A stretch of DNA of 64,000 nucleotides from Simiduia aestuariiviva (GCF_014192475.1 NZ_JACHXZ010000002.1:232120-296119); one strand, 5' to 3'; shown: positions 1 through 8,979, counted from the first letter of the stretch. Notes: generated from the sequence alone by a model not told the origin. Numbers and translations are program-made.

Positions 1-143
1 AATATGCCGATGCGCAGGTGTTTGAATTGCGATTTGAATTGCCAAAGAGTTTGCCCCAGAAACTGGGTTTGGCTGCGGAAGGCGTGATCGATCGTGCAGT
101 CACGAAAGCTTGGCAAACGCTAACTCAGAGGTTCTCGGCCTAA
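1..143 (+). CDS. 3' end of an unidentified gene (partial)
   Basis: The frame that starts at base 3 is open from the window edge to a TAA at 141-143, giving the last 46 residues of a protein (ending LTQRFSA). The tail is amphipathic and charged, with no membrane segment or motif I recognise. A strong terminator follows about 40 bases later, which supports this being a true gene end. The function cannot be told from this fragment. Confidence 0.55.
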   Translation, partial: YADAQVFELRFELPKSLPQKLGLAAEGVIDRAVTKAWQTLTQRFSA

Positions 144-181
144 TTGCTGGAATCAATTTGTTCACGACCAAACGCAAACAT

Positions 182-208
182 AAAAATGGCCCATAACGGG
201 CCATTTTT
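182..208. terminator. Bidirectional intrinsic terminator
   Basis: Perfect 11-bp stem (182-192 with 198-208) with a 5-base loop and A/T tracts on both sides. It sits between two convergent genes, the partial gene at 1-143 and the antiporter ending at 239, and can serve both strands. Confidence 0.85.
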
Positions 209-238
209 ATGGGGAAAACCTTCTTGACCTATGCGGCG

Positions 239-1408
239 CTAGTCGCGTCTCAACTTATCTGACACTGCAATGGGGTTCGGGTAGTTGAATACAACGATAT
301 AGCTACTCACTAAAAATGTAATGATGGCGGTTGCCTGAATGAGCGTGGACGCTTTTTCTCCAATCAGTGATGCGTTGATGGCGACAAAGGCAATGAGCAA
401 GCTAAATTCACTGATTTGACCCAGTCGAAAGCCAATGTCCCACGCCAGTCGGTTTTCCTCGCTTTGTTTGCGCAATAGAAAACGGTAGGTCACGGGTTTT
501 AATACCAACACCATGATGGCCATAACGGTCGCGCTCAGGGCAACCGCGGGTAGTAAATCTAAATTAAAGCGGGCTCCGATAGAAAAGAAGAAGATAATCA
601 AAAAGAAGTCGCGTAGTGGCTTAAGGCTGATGGCGATGTACTGGGAAATAGGGCTGGTTGCGAGCGTAATTCCGGCAATGAACGCACCAATCTCAGCAGA
701 TAAGCCTAGATATTCAGATAGTTCGGCCATGCCCATGCACCAACCAATGGCCAATAAAAAGATGTATTCATGAAATCGATCGAAGGTTTTGATGAGATGC
801 AGCAGGACCCAGCGTACAAATAGCCATGCCGCAACCGCCACCAAGGGAAGCGCCGCGAAAGTTTTGCCGAGTGTGGGGAGATCGACCTTGCCTAGGTCGC
901 CGCTGAGTAACACCATTAAGCAGACTATGGCGAGAAAATCCTGTAGCAACAGCAGGCCCACCATTAGGTCGCCGGTGTGCTTGTGGTGCAGCACTGTAGT
1001 GGGGAGCAGCTTAATACCGATGATCGTGGAGGAAAACATCATGGCCATGCCAATGATTAGGTTTTCTAAATGGCTAAAGCCAAATAACCAACCTATGGCA
1101 TAACCCGCGCTGGCAAACAGTGCGGAGCTTATGAGTCCAATGTGGGTGGCTTGCTTCAATACCGAAAACAGGGCCTTGGGTTGCATGTCTAGACCGAGTA
1201 GAAAAAGCAAAAATACAATGCCCACCCGTGAGATCTCACTGATGAGTTCCACATTCGTGATGAGCTGAAAGCCATAGGGGCCAAGTGCCATTCCGAGCAG
1301 TATGTAGGCTACTAGCAAGGGTTGGCGGCTATACAAAGCGAGGGATGCCACCACCGCAGCACCGGTAAATATCAGAAAAAATGATTGAAATAGTGTGGGG
1401 TCAGCCAT
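239..1408 (-). CDS. CPA2-family cation:proton antiporter (Kef-type membrane domain only)
   Basis: Inner-membrane protein of 389 residues with about 11-12 hydrophobic segments, typical of the monovalent cation:proton antiporter-2 family. The LLLQDFLAI stretch near residue 155 matches the QD motif of K+/H+ exchangers such as KefB/KefC. Unlike full-length Kef proteins (about 600 aa), it ends after the transport domain and has no cytoplasmic RCK/TrkA-N nucleotide-binding domain, so glutathione or nucleotide gating is not expected. It probably exchanges K+ or Na+ for protons, but the ion cannot be fixed from sequence. The ATG at 1408 has a good AGGAG ribosome site. It appears to be a single-gene unit. 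Confidence 0.85.
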   Translation of the reverse strand: MADPTLFQSFFLIFTGAAVVASLALYSRQPLLVAYILLGMALGPYGFQLITNVELISEISRVGIVFLLFLLGLDMQPKALFSVLKQATHIGLISSALFASAGYAIGWLFGFSHLENLIIGMAMMFSSTIIGIKLLPTTVLHHKHTGDLMVGLLLLQDFLAIVCLMVLLSGDLGKVDLPTLGKTFAALPLVAVAAWLFVRWVLLHLIKTFDRFHEYIFLLAIGWCMGMAELSEYLGLSAEIGAFIAGITLATSPISQYIAISLKPLRDFFLIIFFFSIGARFNLDLLPAVALSATVMAIMVLVLKPVTYRFLLRKQSEENRLAWDIGFRLGQISEFSLLIAFVAINASLIGEKASTLIQATAIITFLVSSYIVVFNYPNPIAVSDKLRRD

Positions 1409-1470
1409 AAAACGCTCCTGTTGGCTAACAGTGTAATCAAGATCTGTACCACTGACGAATGAGAGTCATA

Positions 1471-1498
1471 AAATAAAAATGCCCGCAAATGCGGGCAT
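1471..1498 (-). terminator. Intrinsic terminator of the cysI-DUF934 unit
   Basis: GC-rich stem (ATGCCCGCA paired with TGCGGGCAT, about 1479-1498). On the minus strand it is followed by a T-rich tract (1471-1479). It lies just downstream of the DUF934 gene stop. Confidence 0.85.
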
Positions 1499-1506
1499 GG
1501 ATCAGA

Positions 1507-1998
1507 TCAGGTGCGGCGTCGAAACAGCGGTCGGGGTTGATCAACCGACGCCTGATAGTGTTCGGTGAAATCAGCAAGAGATTCGATGGCGGAGTTTAAG
1601 TCCGTGCCTTGCCGAAAATCCATGGCGTCAAAACCACAGCGCCTCAGGAAGTGCGCTTGATCCTGAAGTACATAGCCAAATGCGCGCAATTCACCACTAA
1701 ATTGATGACGCTCCCGTGCGAGCCTACCCAGTGAGAAGCCTCGGCCGTCCACAAAGGCGGGGAAGTGAATAGCGAGCAGTGCTAACTGTGACAAGGTGTC
1801 GGTTAGTGCATCGAGCGTTTCATCGCTATCGACCCAAACGCCGTCAACACCGAGCGCAGAGAGCGCTTCAGTTTGTGACACCCACAGCGACAGTGGCACC
1901 ACATCGGTGCGGTTTTGGACTGCAGTTAGGTCGCTATCTTTGGGCAAAAATTGGCGGTGGCATTCCACTATTGCCTCGTTTTTAACTAGCCTTGGCAT
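1507..1998 (-). CDS. DUF934 family protein, partner of sulfite reductase
   Basis: A 163-residue soluble protein of the DUF934 family, which in many proteobacteria is encoded directly after the CysI-type sulfite/nitrite reductase. Visible family features are the VPLSLW segment near residue 39, the central IHFPAFVDGRGFSLGRLAR block and the ELRAFGYVLQDQAHFLRRCGFD block. No catalytic residues are known to me. The ATG at 1998 has an AGGAGCG ribosome site and overlaps the end of the reductase gene by 17 bases, implying translational coupling. An in-frame codon further upstream (2028) lies deeper inside the reductase and is less likely. A role supporting assimilatory sulfite reduction is inferred from context. 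Confidence 0.85.
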   Translation of the reverse strand: MPRLVKNEAIVECHRQFLPKDSDLTAVQNRTDVVPLSLWVSQTEALSALGVDGVWVDSDETLDALTDTLSQLALLAIHFPAFVDGRGFSLGRLARERHQFSGELRAFGYVLQDQAHFLRRCGFDAMDFRQGTDLNSAIESLADFTEHYQASVDQPRPLFRRRT

Positions 1999-3634
1999 AA
2001 ATTCGCTCCTTAAAAGGCTGCACACCAATGCGTCGGTAGGTGTCTAGAAACAATTCTTCCTGAAGGCGGCGCTCCACATAGACATCCAGAATTTTCTGGA
2101 TGACATCAGGCACGTCGTCGCGCCCAAAGGAAGGGCCGAGCACTGTGCCAAGGGATGCATCATTGCTCGCCGAGCCGCCCAGCTGTACTTGATAAAATTC
2201 TTCGCCCTTTTTATCGACACCCAAAATGCCAATGTGGCCCACGTGGTGGTGTCCGCAGGCGTTCATACAGCCAGAAATATTTAAGGTCAGATCGCCCAGA
2301 TCATAGAGATAATCCATGTCTTCAAAGCGGCGCTGAATGGCTTCTGCGATGGGAATGGATTTGGCGTTGGCAAGTGAGCAAAAGTCGCCACCAGGGCAAC
2401 AAATCATGTCAGTCAGGGTGCCAATGTTAGGAGTGGCAAAACCATGGGTCTTGGCTTTTTGCCAAACCTCGAACAGATCGGCTTCGCGAACATCGGCAAG
2501 CACGACATTTTGTTCATGGGTAGCTCGGACTTCGCCAAAGCTGTATTGATCTGCGATATCGGCAATGGCTTCTAACTGTGTGTCAGTAACATCACCCGGC
2601 GCCACACCAGTGGGCTTGAGCGACAAGATAACGGCTTTGTAGCCCGGACGCTTGTGATCTTTGACGTTGCGCTCTATCCAGCGTGCAAACGCTTTGTGCT
2701 CGGCTTTGAGGGCGGTTAAATCTGCCGCGGCGTCTGCCTGGTACTGGGGCAGTGTGAAAAACGATTTGGCGCGCTCTATTTCAGTCTGGGTTAGGGTGGT
2801 TTCTCCATCCCTCACGTGCGCCCATTCGGCCTCTACCTTCTTGGCAAATTCTTCCGGGCCGGTGGCCTTGACCAAAATCTTAATGCGGGCTTTAAACTTG
2901 TTGTCCCTGCGACCCAGTAAGTTGTAGGTCCGCAGAATGGCTTCCAAATAGGTGAGCAAATGCTGCTCGGGTAAAAACTCGCGAATCAAACTGCCAATCA
3001 CCGGCGTGCGACCGAGACCGCCCCCCACGTAGACGCGGAAACCGGTTTCGCCGGCATCATTCACCACCAATTGCAGGCCAATATCGTGCACCAGAATCGC
3101 GGCGCGGTCTTGGGCTGAGCCGCACACGGCAATCTTGAACTTGCGCGGTAGAAAGGCAAATTCTGGGTGGAATGTGGACCACTGCCGGATAATCTCGCAG
3201 TAGGGGCGCGGATCGGTAATCTCGTCTGGCGCGACGCCGGCAAATTGATCAGAGGTGACATTGCGGATGCAGTTGCCGCTGGTTTGGATGGCGTGCATTT
3301 CTACCTCGGCGAGTTCCGCGAGGATATCCGGTACATCTTCCAGCTGAGGCCAGTTTAACTGCAGGTTTTGACGGGTAGTGAAATGGGCATAGCCCTTGTC
3401 GTACTCTCGCGTGATGTGTGCCAGCTTGCGCAATTGCCGGCTGCTTAACAATCCGTAGGGGACTGCGATACGCAGCATAGGAGCCACCCGCTGGATGTAG
3501 AGGCCATTTTGCAGGCGCAATGGCAAAAACTCTTCGTCGGTTAGGTCGCCAGCTAGGTACCGTTCGGTCTGGCGGCGAAACTGTGCGACGCGCTCGCGCA
3601 CGATGTGGTGATCGTAGGAGTCGTAAACGTACAT
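1982..3634 (-). CDS. cysI: Siroheme nitrite/sulfite reductase, CysI type
   Basis: Assimilatory reductase of 550 residues that carries six electrons to sulfite (or nitrite) at a siroheme coupled to a 4Fe-4S cluster. The four cluster cysteines are visible: CPGGDFC (C-x5-C) near residue 415 and CMNAC (C-x3-C) near residue 455. The ferredoxin-like half-domain repeats of the family are present, and the length fits the Pseudomonas-type CysI. I chose the ATG at 3634 because homologues begin MYVYD. An in-frame TTG lies three codons upstream at 3643. It is co-transcribed with the overlapping DUF934 gene, which suggests the sulfite-assimilating form. Nitrite as substrate cannot be excluded. A perfect palindrome lies about 20 bases upstream of the start. 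Confidence 0.9.
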   Translation of the reverse strand: MYVYDSYDHHIVRERVAQFRRQTERYLAGDLTDEEFLPLRLQNGLYIQRVAPMLRIAVPYGLLSSRQLRKLAHITREYDKGYAHFTTRQNLQLNWPQLEDVPDILAELAEVEMHAIQTSGNCIRNVTSDQFAGVAPDEITDPRPYCEIIRQWSTFHPEFAFLPRKFKIAVCGSAQDRAAILVHDIGLQLVVNDAGETGFRVYVGGGLGRTPVIGSLIREFLPEQHLLTYLEAILRTYNLLGRRDNKFKARIKILVKATGPEEFAKKVEAEWAHVRDGETTLTQTEIERAKSFFTLPQYQADAAADLTALKAEHKAFARWIERNVKDHKRPGYKAVILSLKPTGVAPGDVTDTQLEAIADIADQYSFGEVRATHEQNVVLADVREADLFEVWQKAKTHGFATPNIGTLTDMICCPGGDFCSLANAKSIPIAEAIQRRFEDMDYLYDLGDLTLNISGCMNACGHHHVGHIGILGVDKKGEEFYQVQLGGSASNDASLGTVLGPSFGRDDVPDVIQKILDVYVERRLQEELFLDTYRRIGVQPFKERIYAKAS

Positions 3635-3971
3635 GAATTCCAAATACCTTATATTGCGCTATATAGCGCAGGGTTATTTAGTGCAGATCGCCTGCTGGCG
3701 CTACAAGGGCTGCGCAGGATACCTTAGAACCCTTACTGAATCGAGCTGGGCCCCGTCTTTAAAGGGTTAGCGAGGACTTGTAAGGGTGACGCGGCGGCGA
3801 GATTACCAAGCTCAGGTGCAGCTTGATACTAATTGTTTGCGCTATCGTAATATAATTTTGGAATAACAAAGCCATTAGCGCTTGATTCTTTGCTTTATGG
3901 TGTGGTTAAAATCAGTTTCTGGCGTTAAGCGCCTACATTCTCCCCAAAAAAAATAACAGAGGAGCTATACC
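3635..3971. other. Intergenic region between cysI and a small membrane-protein gene
   Basis: About 340 bases between divergent genes. It holds the 3655-3670 palindrome, a loose inverted repeat (AACCCTT near 3728 with AAGGGTT near 3763) and an A/T-rich stretch from 3835 to 3875 that probably contains the promoter of the small gene at 3972. I see no RNA gene or larger reading frame. Confidence 0.5.
3655..3670. promoter_or_regulatory. 16-bp perfect palindrome upstream of cysI, candidate operator
   Basis: TGCGCTATATAGCGCA is its own reverse complement. It sits 20 bases upstream of the cysI ATG, and its TATATA core could also be the -10 element, so a bound protein would block transcription. I cannot assign it to a known regulator. 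Confidence 0.5.
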
Positions 3972-4088
3972 ATGCACGACGAAATTCAAATGCAAGAACA
4001 GGGTGATAGCATGGCGGATGCCATTGCAGCCATGGCGCTAATTGTAATCTTTGTTGCTACCTGCGTTTTTTGGGTCAGCGGACAATAG
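3972..4088 (+). CDS. Small single-span membrane protein, 38 aa, unknown
   Basis: A 38-residue frame, MHDEIQMQEQG then DSMADAIAAM and a hydrophobic stretch ALIVIFVATCVFWV (about residues 22-35), ending SGQ. It is preceded at ideal distance by a strong AGAGGAG ribosome site and followed about 80 bases later by a clear terminator, so it looks like a complete small transcription unit. The acidic N-terminus and single C-terminal helix predict an inner-membrane microprotein, N-in or tail-anchored. It does not resemble CydX, CcoQ or other small subunits I know. It stands divergent from cysI, but a link with sulfite reduction is only positional. Most gene callers would drop it for length. Confidence 0.6.
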   Translation: MHDEIQMQEQGDSMADAIAAMALIVIFVATCVFWVSGQ

Positions 4089-4165
4089 CACCTGACTCGC
4101 TGCGCCGGATTGCGTGGCCGCCGATTTCCAGCACGCTTAACTAGCCCTATGCGGGAAAGCGAAAG

Positions 4166-4190
4166 ACCAGAGCCCGGCTCTGGTTTTTGC
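4166..4190 (+). terminator. Intrinsic terminator after the 38-aa gene
   Basis: Stem ACCAGAGCC/GGCTCTGGT (4166-4174 with 4176-4184) followed by TTTTTGCGTTTTG. It closes the small-protein unit before the MarR gene. Confidence 0.75.
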
Positions 4191-4333
4191 GTTTTGAGTC
4201 CCGTAATTTGCACGATTCATAGACTTCCGTGCAAAGTGCCCAAATCTACCTCTTCGGTATGGACACTGCCATTGGGTCAGGCATGATGTGCCAAGGCTAA
4301 GAGTAACTCGCAAGTAAACAGGTGTGCCTCGGT

Positions 4334-4801
4334 ATGAGTGAGAAGGATTTTCATTTACACAACAGCTTTGCTTTTTGGATTAGTCGCTTGGCGCAGCAGA
4401 TGCAGGAGCGTTTGAATCATCAATTAAAAGCCCATGGCCTAAGTTGGCAACAGTGGGCCGCACTCAATGTGATGCACCACGGTCTGGCCAAGACGCCGGC
4501 GCAAGTTGCGGAGCACATTGGCGCAGATCGCTCAACGGTAACCCGGATGTTGGATCGACTAGAGCGACAAGCCTTGGTACAGCGCGAACACGATGGGCTC
4601 GATCGCCGGGTGGTCAAATTACACCTCACTGACAGCGCACGCCAGCTGATCAAAGATCTCAATAAATTGGCGGAAAAAACCCAAGCAGAGTTTTTATCAG
4701 AATTGCCCTCGACGGAATATCGAGGGCTTCGAGGAAGTTTGGTGAAGATGTTGCGAGCCGGTGGCCTTGAGGCGGGTAATTTGTGGCGGCAAACCAGTTA
4801 A
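4334..4801 (+). CDS. MarR-family transcriptional regulator
   Basis: A 155-residue winged-helix protein. N-terminal dimerisation helices (residues 8-45) are followed by the DNA-binding helix-turn-helix (TPAQVAEHIGADRSTVTRMLDRLERQALV, shown in part: about residues 55-80) and the wing with the family's DGLDRR signature (about residue 87). MarR proteins bind short palindromes as dimers and usually release DNA on binding a small phenolic or oxidative signal. The ATG at 4334 has an AGGTG ribosome site; a GTG four codons upstream is in frame. No target gene is next to it on the same strand, so the regulon is unknown. Confidence 0.85.
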   Translation: MSEKDFHLHNSFAFWISRLAQQMQERLNHQLKAHGLSWQQWAALNVMHHGLAKTPAQVAEHIGADRSTVTRMLDRLERQALVQREHDGLDRRVVKLHLTDSARQLIKDLNKLAEKTQAEFLSELPSTEYRGLRGSLVKMLRAGGLEAGNLWRQTS

Positions 4802-4872
4802 TGCGTGCTTACACAATTAAATAATAAGTAAAATAATCTGACTTAATATAATTGTGAGTGTTATTAAGCCCT

Positions 4873-5094
4873 TCACAGCCCGCTATTTTTAAGCACTGCC
4901 TGCACAATCAACGTCATGCACACTATAAACCCCAGGGTAAAAATCAATCCTGCGGCAATATAGTGGTAAATATTGCCGCCGCTAAAGTCCCGCTCTTGAT
5001 TCTTTTTGCTCTGCACGCCAATGGCGGCCGCCAGCGTGCTGATGACTATGCTACCAAAGCTTGGTTTTCGTTGCGGTTGCGACTCTTCACTCAT
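4873..5094 (-). CDS. DUF2970 family small membrane protein
   Basis: A 73-residue protein with a basic N-terminal half (QRKPSFGSIVISTLAAAIGVQSKKN, about residues 8-32, where homologues carry the same xxGVQS pattern), an ERDF segment and one C-terminal transmembrane helix (about residues 48-70). This is the pattern of DUF2970, a widespread proteobacterial family without known function. The ATG at 5094 has an AGG ribosome site 7 bases away. A longer frame upstream lacks one. It lies 90 bases downstream of metH on the same strand and could be read through from it. Confidence 0.8.
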   Translation of the reverse strand: MSEESQPQRKPSFGSIVISTLAAAIGVQSKKNQERDFSGGNIYHYIAAGLIFTLGFIVCMTLIVQAVLKNSGL

Positions 5095-5157
5095 GGTTAA
5101 CCTGTGCCTTGTCTGGCTGATAGCCTCCCGAGAGTAACAGCAAGCTATGCGTGGGGC

Positions 5158-5179
5158 CAAGGGGGCATACACCCCCTTG
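5158..5179. terminator. GC hairpin between metH and DUF2970, weak terminator candidate
   Basis: Perfect 8-bp stem CAAGGGGG/CCCCCTTG with a 6-base loop, immediately after the metH stop (5185). No U-tract follows on the minus strand, so it may only slow polymerase or protect the mRNA end. Confidence 0.4.
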
Positions 5180-5184
5180 CGCGG

Positions 5185-8100
5185 CTATTGTGGGTCGTAA
5201 TCCAAAACGGGCTGCAGCCAGCGTTCGAGTTCGGTAAGCGTCATCCCTTTGCGTTGTGCCAAGCTCTGCACCTGATCGACATTGATTTTACCGGTGTTGA
5301 AATATCGGCTGCTGGGATGCGAGAAGTACCAACCGGATACAGCAGCTGCTGGATACATGGCAAAGTGCTCCGTGAGCGTAACGCCGGTGGCATTTGTGGC
5401 ATCTAGCACTTGGAAAAGCGTGGCTTTCTCGGTGTGATCTGGGCAGGCGGGGTAACCGGGTGCAGGTCGTATGCCCTGATAGGCCTCCTTAATGAGGTCT
5501 TCATTGGGCAGATTTTCGTCGGGCGCGTAACCCCAGAATTCGGTCCGAACGCGCCGATGCATGTGTTCCGCAAAGGCCTCAGCGAGACGGTCTGCGAGTG
5601 CTTTGACCATAATTGCGCTGTAGTCGTCGTGCTTGGCTTCAAAGGCTTTCGCCAGCTCTTCAGCGCCGATGCCCGCAGTCACTACAAAGCCACCGACATA
5701 GTCCTCGTGCCCAGCAGGCGCAACAAAATCTGCCAGAGAGAGATTGGGGTGAATGTCCCCCGGCTTTTTGTTTTGCTGGCGAATGTGGTGCAGGTGCGCA
5801 AGCGGTTCAGTGCGTGCTTGATCTGAAAATAGGGCGATATCGTCGCCATTGACCTGATTGGCGGGCCAAAAGCCAACGACTGCGCGAGCCTTGAGGAGTT
5901 TTTCATCAACGATGCGTTTTAGCATTTCTTGCGCGTCGGCAAAGAGACTTCTTGCTGCTTCGCCCACTACCTTGTCATCCAAGATTTTGGGGTACTTGCC
6001 TGCCAGATCCCAGCTGATGAAGAAGGGCGTCCAGTCAATGGTTTCAATGAGCTCTTGCAAGGGGTAGTCGTCGAAGACCCGCGTGCCGGTGAAGGCAGGG
6101 GCGGGGGGCGTGTAGTTGTCCCAGTCGAGCTTGAGACCAGCCTTGATGGCGTCGGGATAGTTGAGCACAGTGCCGCGTGCTTTGCGGCCGGCATTGCGGA
6201 CCCGCACGGCTTCATATTCGGCTTGTACTTTTTCAACGAGTGCCGGTTTGAGTTCATCGGAGAGCAGTTGGCTGGCGATGCCCACGGCGCGCGATGCATC
6301 GGCAACGTAAACCACCTGATCGCGTTTGAATTGAGGTTCAATTTTTACCGCGGTGTGTGCTTTGGAGGTGGTGGCGCCACCGATCATTAGGGGCAGCTGG
6401 ATGCCCTGACGCTCCATTTCGCGCGCCACTGTGACCATTTCGTCGAGCGAAGGTGTAATTAAGCCAGACAGCCCGATAATGTCGCATTTCTCGTCGATGG
6501 CGGTCTGTAGAATTTTTTCGCAGGATACCATCACGCCTAGGTCCACGACGTCAAAGTTATTGCATTGTAAAACCACCCCCACAATGTTTTTGCCGATGTC
6601 GTGCACATCGCCTTTAACGGTGGCCATGAGGATTTTGCCGTTGGGTTTGGCGCCCACCTGCTTTTCCGCTTCGATATACGGGTTGAGGTAAGCCACGGCT
6701 TGTTTCATTACCCGGGCAGACTTCACCACCTGGGGGAGAAACATCTTGCCGGCACCAAATAGGTCGCCAACCACGTTCATGCCGTCCATGAGTGGACCTT
6801 CGATGACGTCGATGGGTTTCGTGGCCTGTTGGCGGGCAATTTCGGTGTCTTCTTCGATGAATGCTGAAATGCCTTTGACCAGGGCGTGCTCTATGCGTTT
6901 GCCGATGGGCAGCTCACGCCACGCGAGGTCCTCCTTCTTGGGGCCGGTGCTGCCGTCGCCTTTGTATTTGTCTGCAATGGCCAGCAGGGCTTCGGTGGCG
7001 TCGGGGCTGCGGTTGAGAATGACGTCTTCTACGGTGTCCCGCAATTCCGCTGGCAGGTCGTCGTACACCGCCAACTGGCCGGCATTGACGATCCCCATAT
7101 TGAGGCCCGCCTTGATGGCGTGGTACAAAAATACTGAGTGGATAGCTTCGCGCACCGGGTTGTTGCCCCGGAACGAAAAGGACACATTAGACACGCCCCC
7201 AGACACGCCTGCATGGGGCAGGTTTTTGCGAATCCAGCGCGCCGCTTCGATGAAGTCCACCGCATAATTGTTGTGTTCTTCGATACCCGTTGCGACGGCA
7301 AAGATGTTTGGATCGAAAATGATGTCCTCGGGCGGGAAGCCCACTTTATTTACCAACACATCGTAGGAGCGCTGGCATATTTCGATCTTGCGGGCCTGGG
7401 TATCAGCTTGGCCGTCTTCGTCAAACGCCATTACCACTACCGCAGCTCCGTACAAGCGGCACAAATTGGCGCGCTCGATAAACTCGGCTTCACCCTCTTT
7501 GAGGCTGATCGAGTTAACCAGTGGCTTGCCTTGCACGCATTTGAGTCCCGCCTCGATGATTTCCCACTTAGAGGAGTCCACCATGATGGGCACGCGTGCA
7601 ATGTCTGGCTCACCGGCGATCAGGTTGAGAAACCGTACCATGGCGGCCTCGGCGTCGAGCATGCCTTCGTCCATGTTGATGTCGATGACTTGAGCGCCGT
7701 TTTGCACCTGCTCAAGCGCCACTTCCAAAGCGGTGTTGTAATCTTCATCCACGATCAGACGCTTAAATTTGGCGGAGCCAGTGACATTGCAACGCTCACC
7801 CACGTTGACGAAAAGAGAGTCTGCGGTGATGTTAAAAGGCTCTAAGCCGGCGAGGCGACAAGCGGGGGGAATATCGGGAATGACGCGCGGTGGGTATTTG
7901 GCCACGGCCTTGGCAATGGCTTGAATGTGCGCGGGCGAGGTGCCGCAGCATCCACCAATGATATTTAGAAAGCCGCTCGCGGCGAACTCTTCCACCACCG
8001 AGACCATCTGTTCCGGCGTTTCGTCGTACTCGCCGAATTCGTTGGGCAGTCCTGCATTTGGATGCGCTGACACCAGGCAATTTGCCACCCGTGACAGCTC

Positions 8101-8880
8101 TTTCACATAGGGGCGTAATTCTTTGGCTCCTAGCGCGCAATTGAGGCCGATCGACAGGGGCTTAGCGTGGGCCAAGGCGTTGTAAAAGGCCTCGGTTGTT
8201 TGGCCAGACAAGGTTCGGCCAGAGGCGTCGGTGATGGTGCCAGAAATCATAATGGGCAGTTCAATGCCCTCTCTGTCGAAGTAGGTTTTGACGGCAAATA
8301 CCGCCGCCTTGGCGTTGAGGGTATCGAATATCGTCTCGATTAGAATGAGATCGGCGCCACCTTTAACGAGGCCGTCAGTGGCTTCCAAGTAGTTCTCAAC
8401 CAGTTCGTCGAAGGTAATGTTGCGCGCGCCGGGGTCGTTAACGTCGGGAGAAATGGAACAGGTGCGCGAGGTGGGGCCCAGTACGCCGGCGACGAAGCGC
8501 GGTTTGTCGGGCGTTTTCGCCGTAAATTCGTCGGCTACCTTGCGCGCCAGCGCTGCGGCGCTGTGGTTGAGCTCCCAAACCAGTGACTCCAGACCGTAAT
8601 CGGCTTGCGAGACCTGTGTGGCATTAAAGGTGTTGGTTTCAACGATGTCTGCACCGGCCTCATAGTAGGCCGCGTGAATGCTGCCGATGATGTTCGGTTG
8701 GGTGAGGCTCAAAAGGTCATTGTTGCCCACTAAATCCTGAGCCCAATCTGCAAAACGAGCCCCGCGATAGTCGGCCTCTTGCAATTTATGGGATTGGATG
8801 AGTGTCCCCATGCCCCCGTCCAAAACGAGGATTCGGTGTTGTAGTGCTTCACGTAGTAGGACAGTTCTGTTTTGCGACAT
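5185..8880 (-). CDS. metH: Cobalamin-dependent methionine synthase
   Basis: Cytosolic enzyme (1231 aa, normal length) that moves the methyl group of 5-methyltetrahydrofolate to homocysteine through methylcobalamin. All four modules are visible in order. The homocysteine domain occupies residues 1-325, with zinc ligands in GLNCALG and GGCCGTSP. The pterin domain starts at [13 protein letters not shown] (about 355). The B12 domain has the cobalt-ligating [11 protein letters not shown] motif (about 760). The C-terminal S-adenosylmethionine reactivation domain contains [12 protein letters not shown] (about 1140). The ATG at 8880 follows a GGAAAA ribosome site. No cobalamin riboswitch is apparent in the 214-base leader, but a large palindrome overlaps the predicted transcription start. 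Confidence 0.97.
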   Translation of the reverse strand: MSQNRTVLLREALQHRILVLDGGMGTLIQSHKLQEADYRGARFADWAQDLVGNNDLLSLTQPNIIGSIHAAYYEAGADIVETNTFNATQVSQADYGLESLVWELNHSAAALARKVADEFTAKTPDKPRFVAGVLGPTSRTCSISPDVNDPGARNITFDELVENYLEATDGLVKGGADLILIETIFDTLNAKAAVFAVKTYFDREGIELPIMISGTITDASGRTLSGQTTEAFYNALAHAKPLSIGLNCALGAKELRPYVKELSRVANCLVSAHPNAGLPNEFGEYDETPEQMVSVVEEFAASGFLNIIGGCCGTSPAHIQAIAKAVAKYPPRVIPDIPPACRLAGLEPFNITADSLFVNVGERCNVTGSAKFKRLIVDEDYNTALEVALEQVQNGAQVIDINMDEGMLDAEAAMVRFLNLIAGEPDIARVPIMVDSSKWEIIEAGLKCVQGKPLVNSISLKEGEAEFIERANLCRLYGAAVVVMAFDEDGQADTQARKIEICQRSYDVLVNKVGFPPEDIIFDPNIFAVATGIEEHNNYAVDFIEAARWIRKNLPHAGVSGGVSNVSFSFRGNNPVREAIHSVFLYHAIKAGLNMGIVNAGQLAVYDDLPAELRDTVEDVILNRSPDATEALLAIADKYKGDGSTGPKKEDLAWRELPIGKRIEHALVKGISAFIEEDTEIARQQATKPIDVIEGPLMDGMNVVGDLFGAGKMFLPQVVKSARVMKQAVAYLNPYIEAEKQVGAKPNGKILMATVKGDVHDIGKNIVGVVLQCNNFDVVDLGVMVSCEKILQTAIDEKCDIIGLSGLITPSLDEMVTVAREMERQGIQLPLMIGGATTSKAHTAVKIEPQFKRDQVVYVADASRAVGIASQLLSDELKPALVEKVQAEYEAVRVRNAGRKARGTVLNYPDAIKAGLKLDWDNYTPPAPAFTGTRVFDDYPLQELIETIDWTPFFISWDLAGKYPKILDDKVVGEAARSLFADAQEMLKRIVDEKLLKARAVVGFWPANQVNGDDIALFSDQARTEPLAHLHHIRQQNKKPGDIHPNLSLADFVAPAGHEDYVGGFVVTAGIGAEELAKAFEAKHDDYSAIMVKALADRLAEAFAEHMHRRVRTEFWGYAPDENLPNEDLIKEAYQGIRPAPGYPACPDHTEKATLFQVLDATNATGVTLTEHFAMYPAAAVSGWYFSHPSSRYFNTGKINVDQVQSLAQRKGMTLTELERWLQPVLDYDPQ

Positions 8881-8910
8881 GGGTTTTCCGCTGGGTAACT
8901 AGGATGATTA

Positions 8911-8936
8911 TCTATATCAAAATATTTTGATGTAGA
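8911..8936. promoter_or_regulatory. 26-bp near-perfect palindrome at the metH promoter (SahR-like operator candidate)
   Basis: TCTATATCAAAAT and ATTTTGATGTAGA are inverted copies with one mismatch. The core ATCAAAATATTTTGAT is perfect. The palindrome lies just downstream of a minus-strand extended -10 element (TGATAGAAT, 8942-8950) and covers the predicted start site, a position typical for repression. From memory, ArsR-family SahR repressors of methionine-cycle genes use operators of this ATCAA...TTGAT form. The assignment is inference. Confidence 0.6.
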
Positions 8937-8941
8937 TTGTG

Positions 8942-8950
8942 ATTCTATCA
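8942..8950 (-). promoter_or_regulatory. Extended -10 element of the metH promoter
   Basis: On the minus strand the sequence reads TGATAGAAT, a TGn extended -10 with hexamer TAGAAT. The expected start point is near 8935, giving a leader of about 55 bases before the metH ATG. No good -35 is seen; the place is occupied by an inverted repeat (8954-8979). Confidence 0.55.
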
Positions 8951-8953
8951 GAA

Positions 8954-8979
8954 AACCCACACGTGGGGGCACGTGGGTT
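8954..8979. repeat. GC-rich inverted repeat with two CACGTG cores upstream of metH
   Basis: AACCCAC (8954-8960) pairs with GTGGGTT (8973-8979), and inner GTG (8963-8965) pairs with CAC (8970-8972), leaving an AC bulge. CACGTG occurs twice. It lies where a -35 element would be, so it may be an activator site. It could alternatively be a hairpin for transcripts running from nfuA upstream sequence. Confidence 0.45.

Noticed and set aside
3823-3836. A possible FNR box (TTGATACTAATTGT) upstream of the 38-aa gene
   Set aside because: The left half fits but the right half agrees at only about two of five positions with ATCAA; not enough to call.
7138-7845. A 235-codon open frame antisense to metH
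   Set aside because: It lies fully inside metH, which has intact family motifs throughout, and has no ribosome site. It is a shadow of GC-biased codon use.
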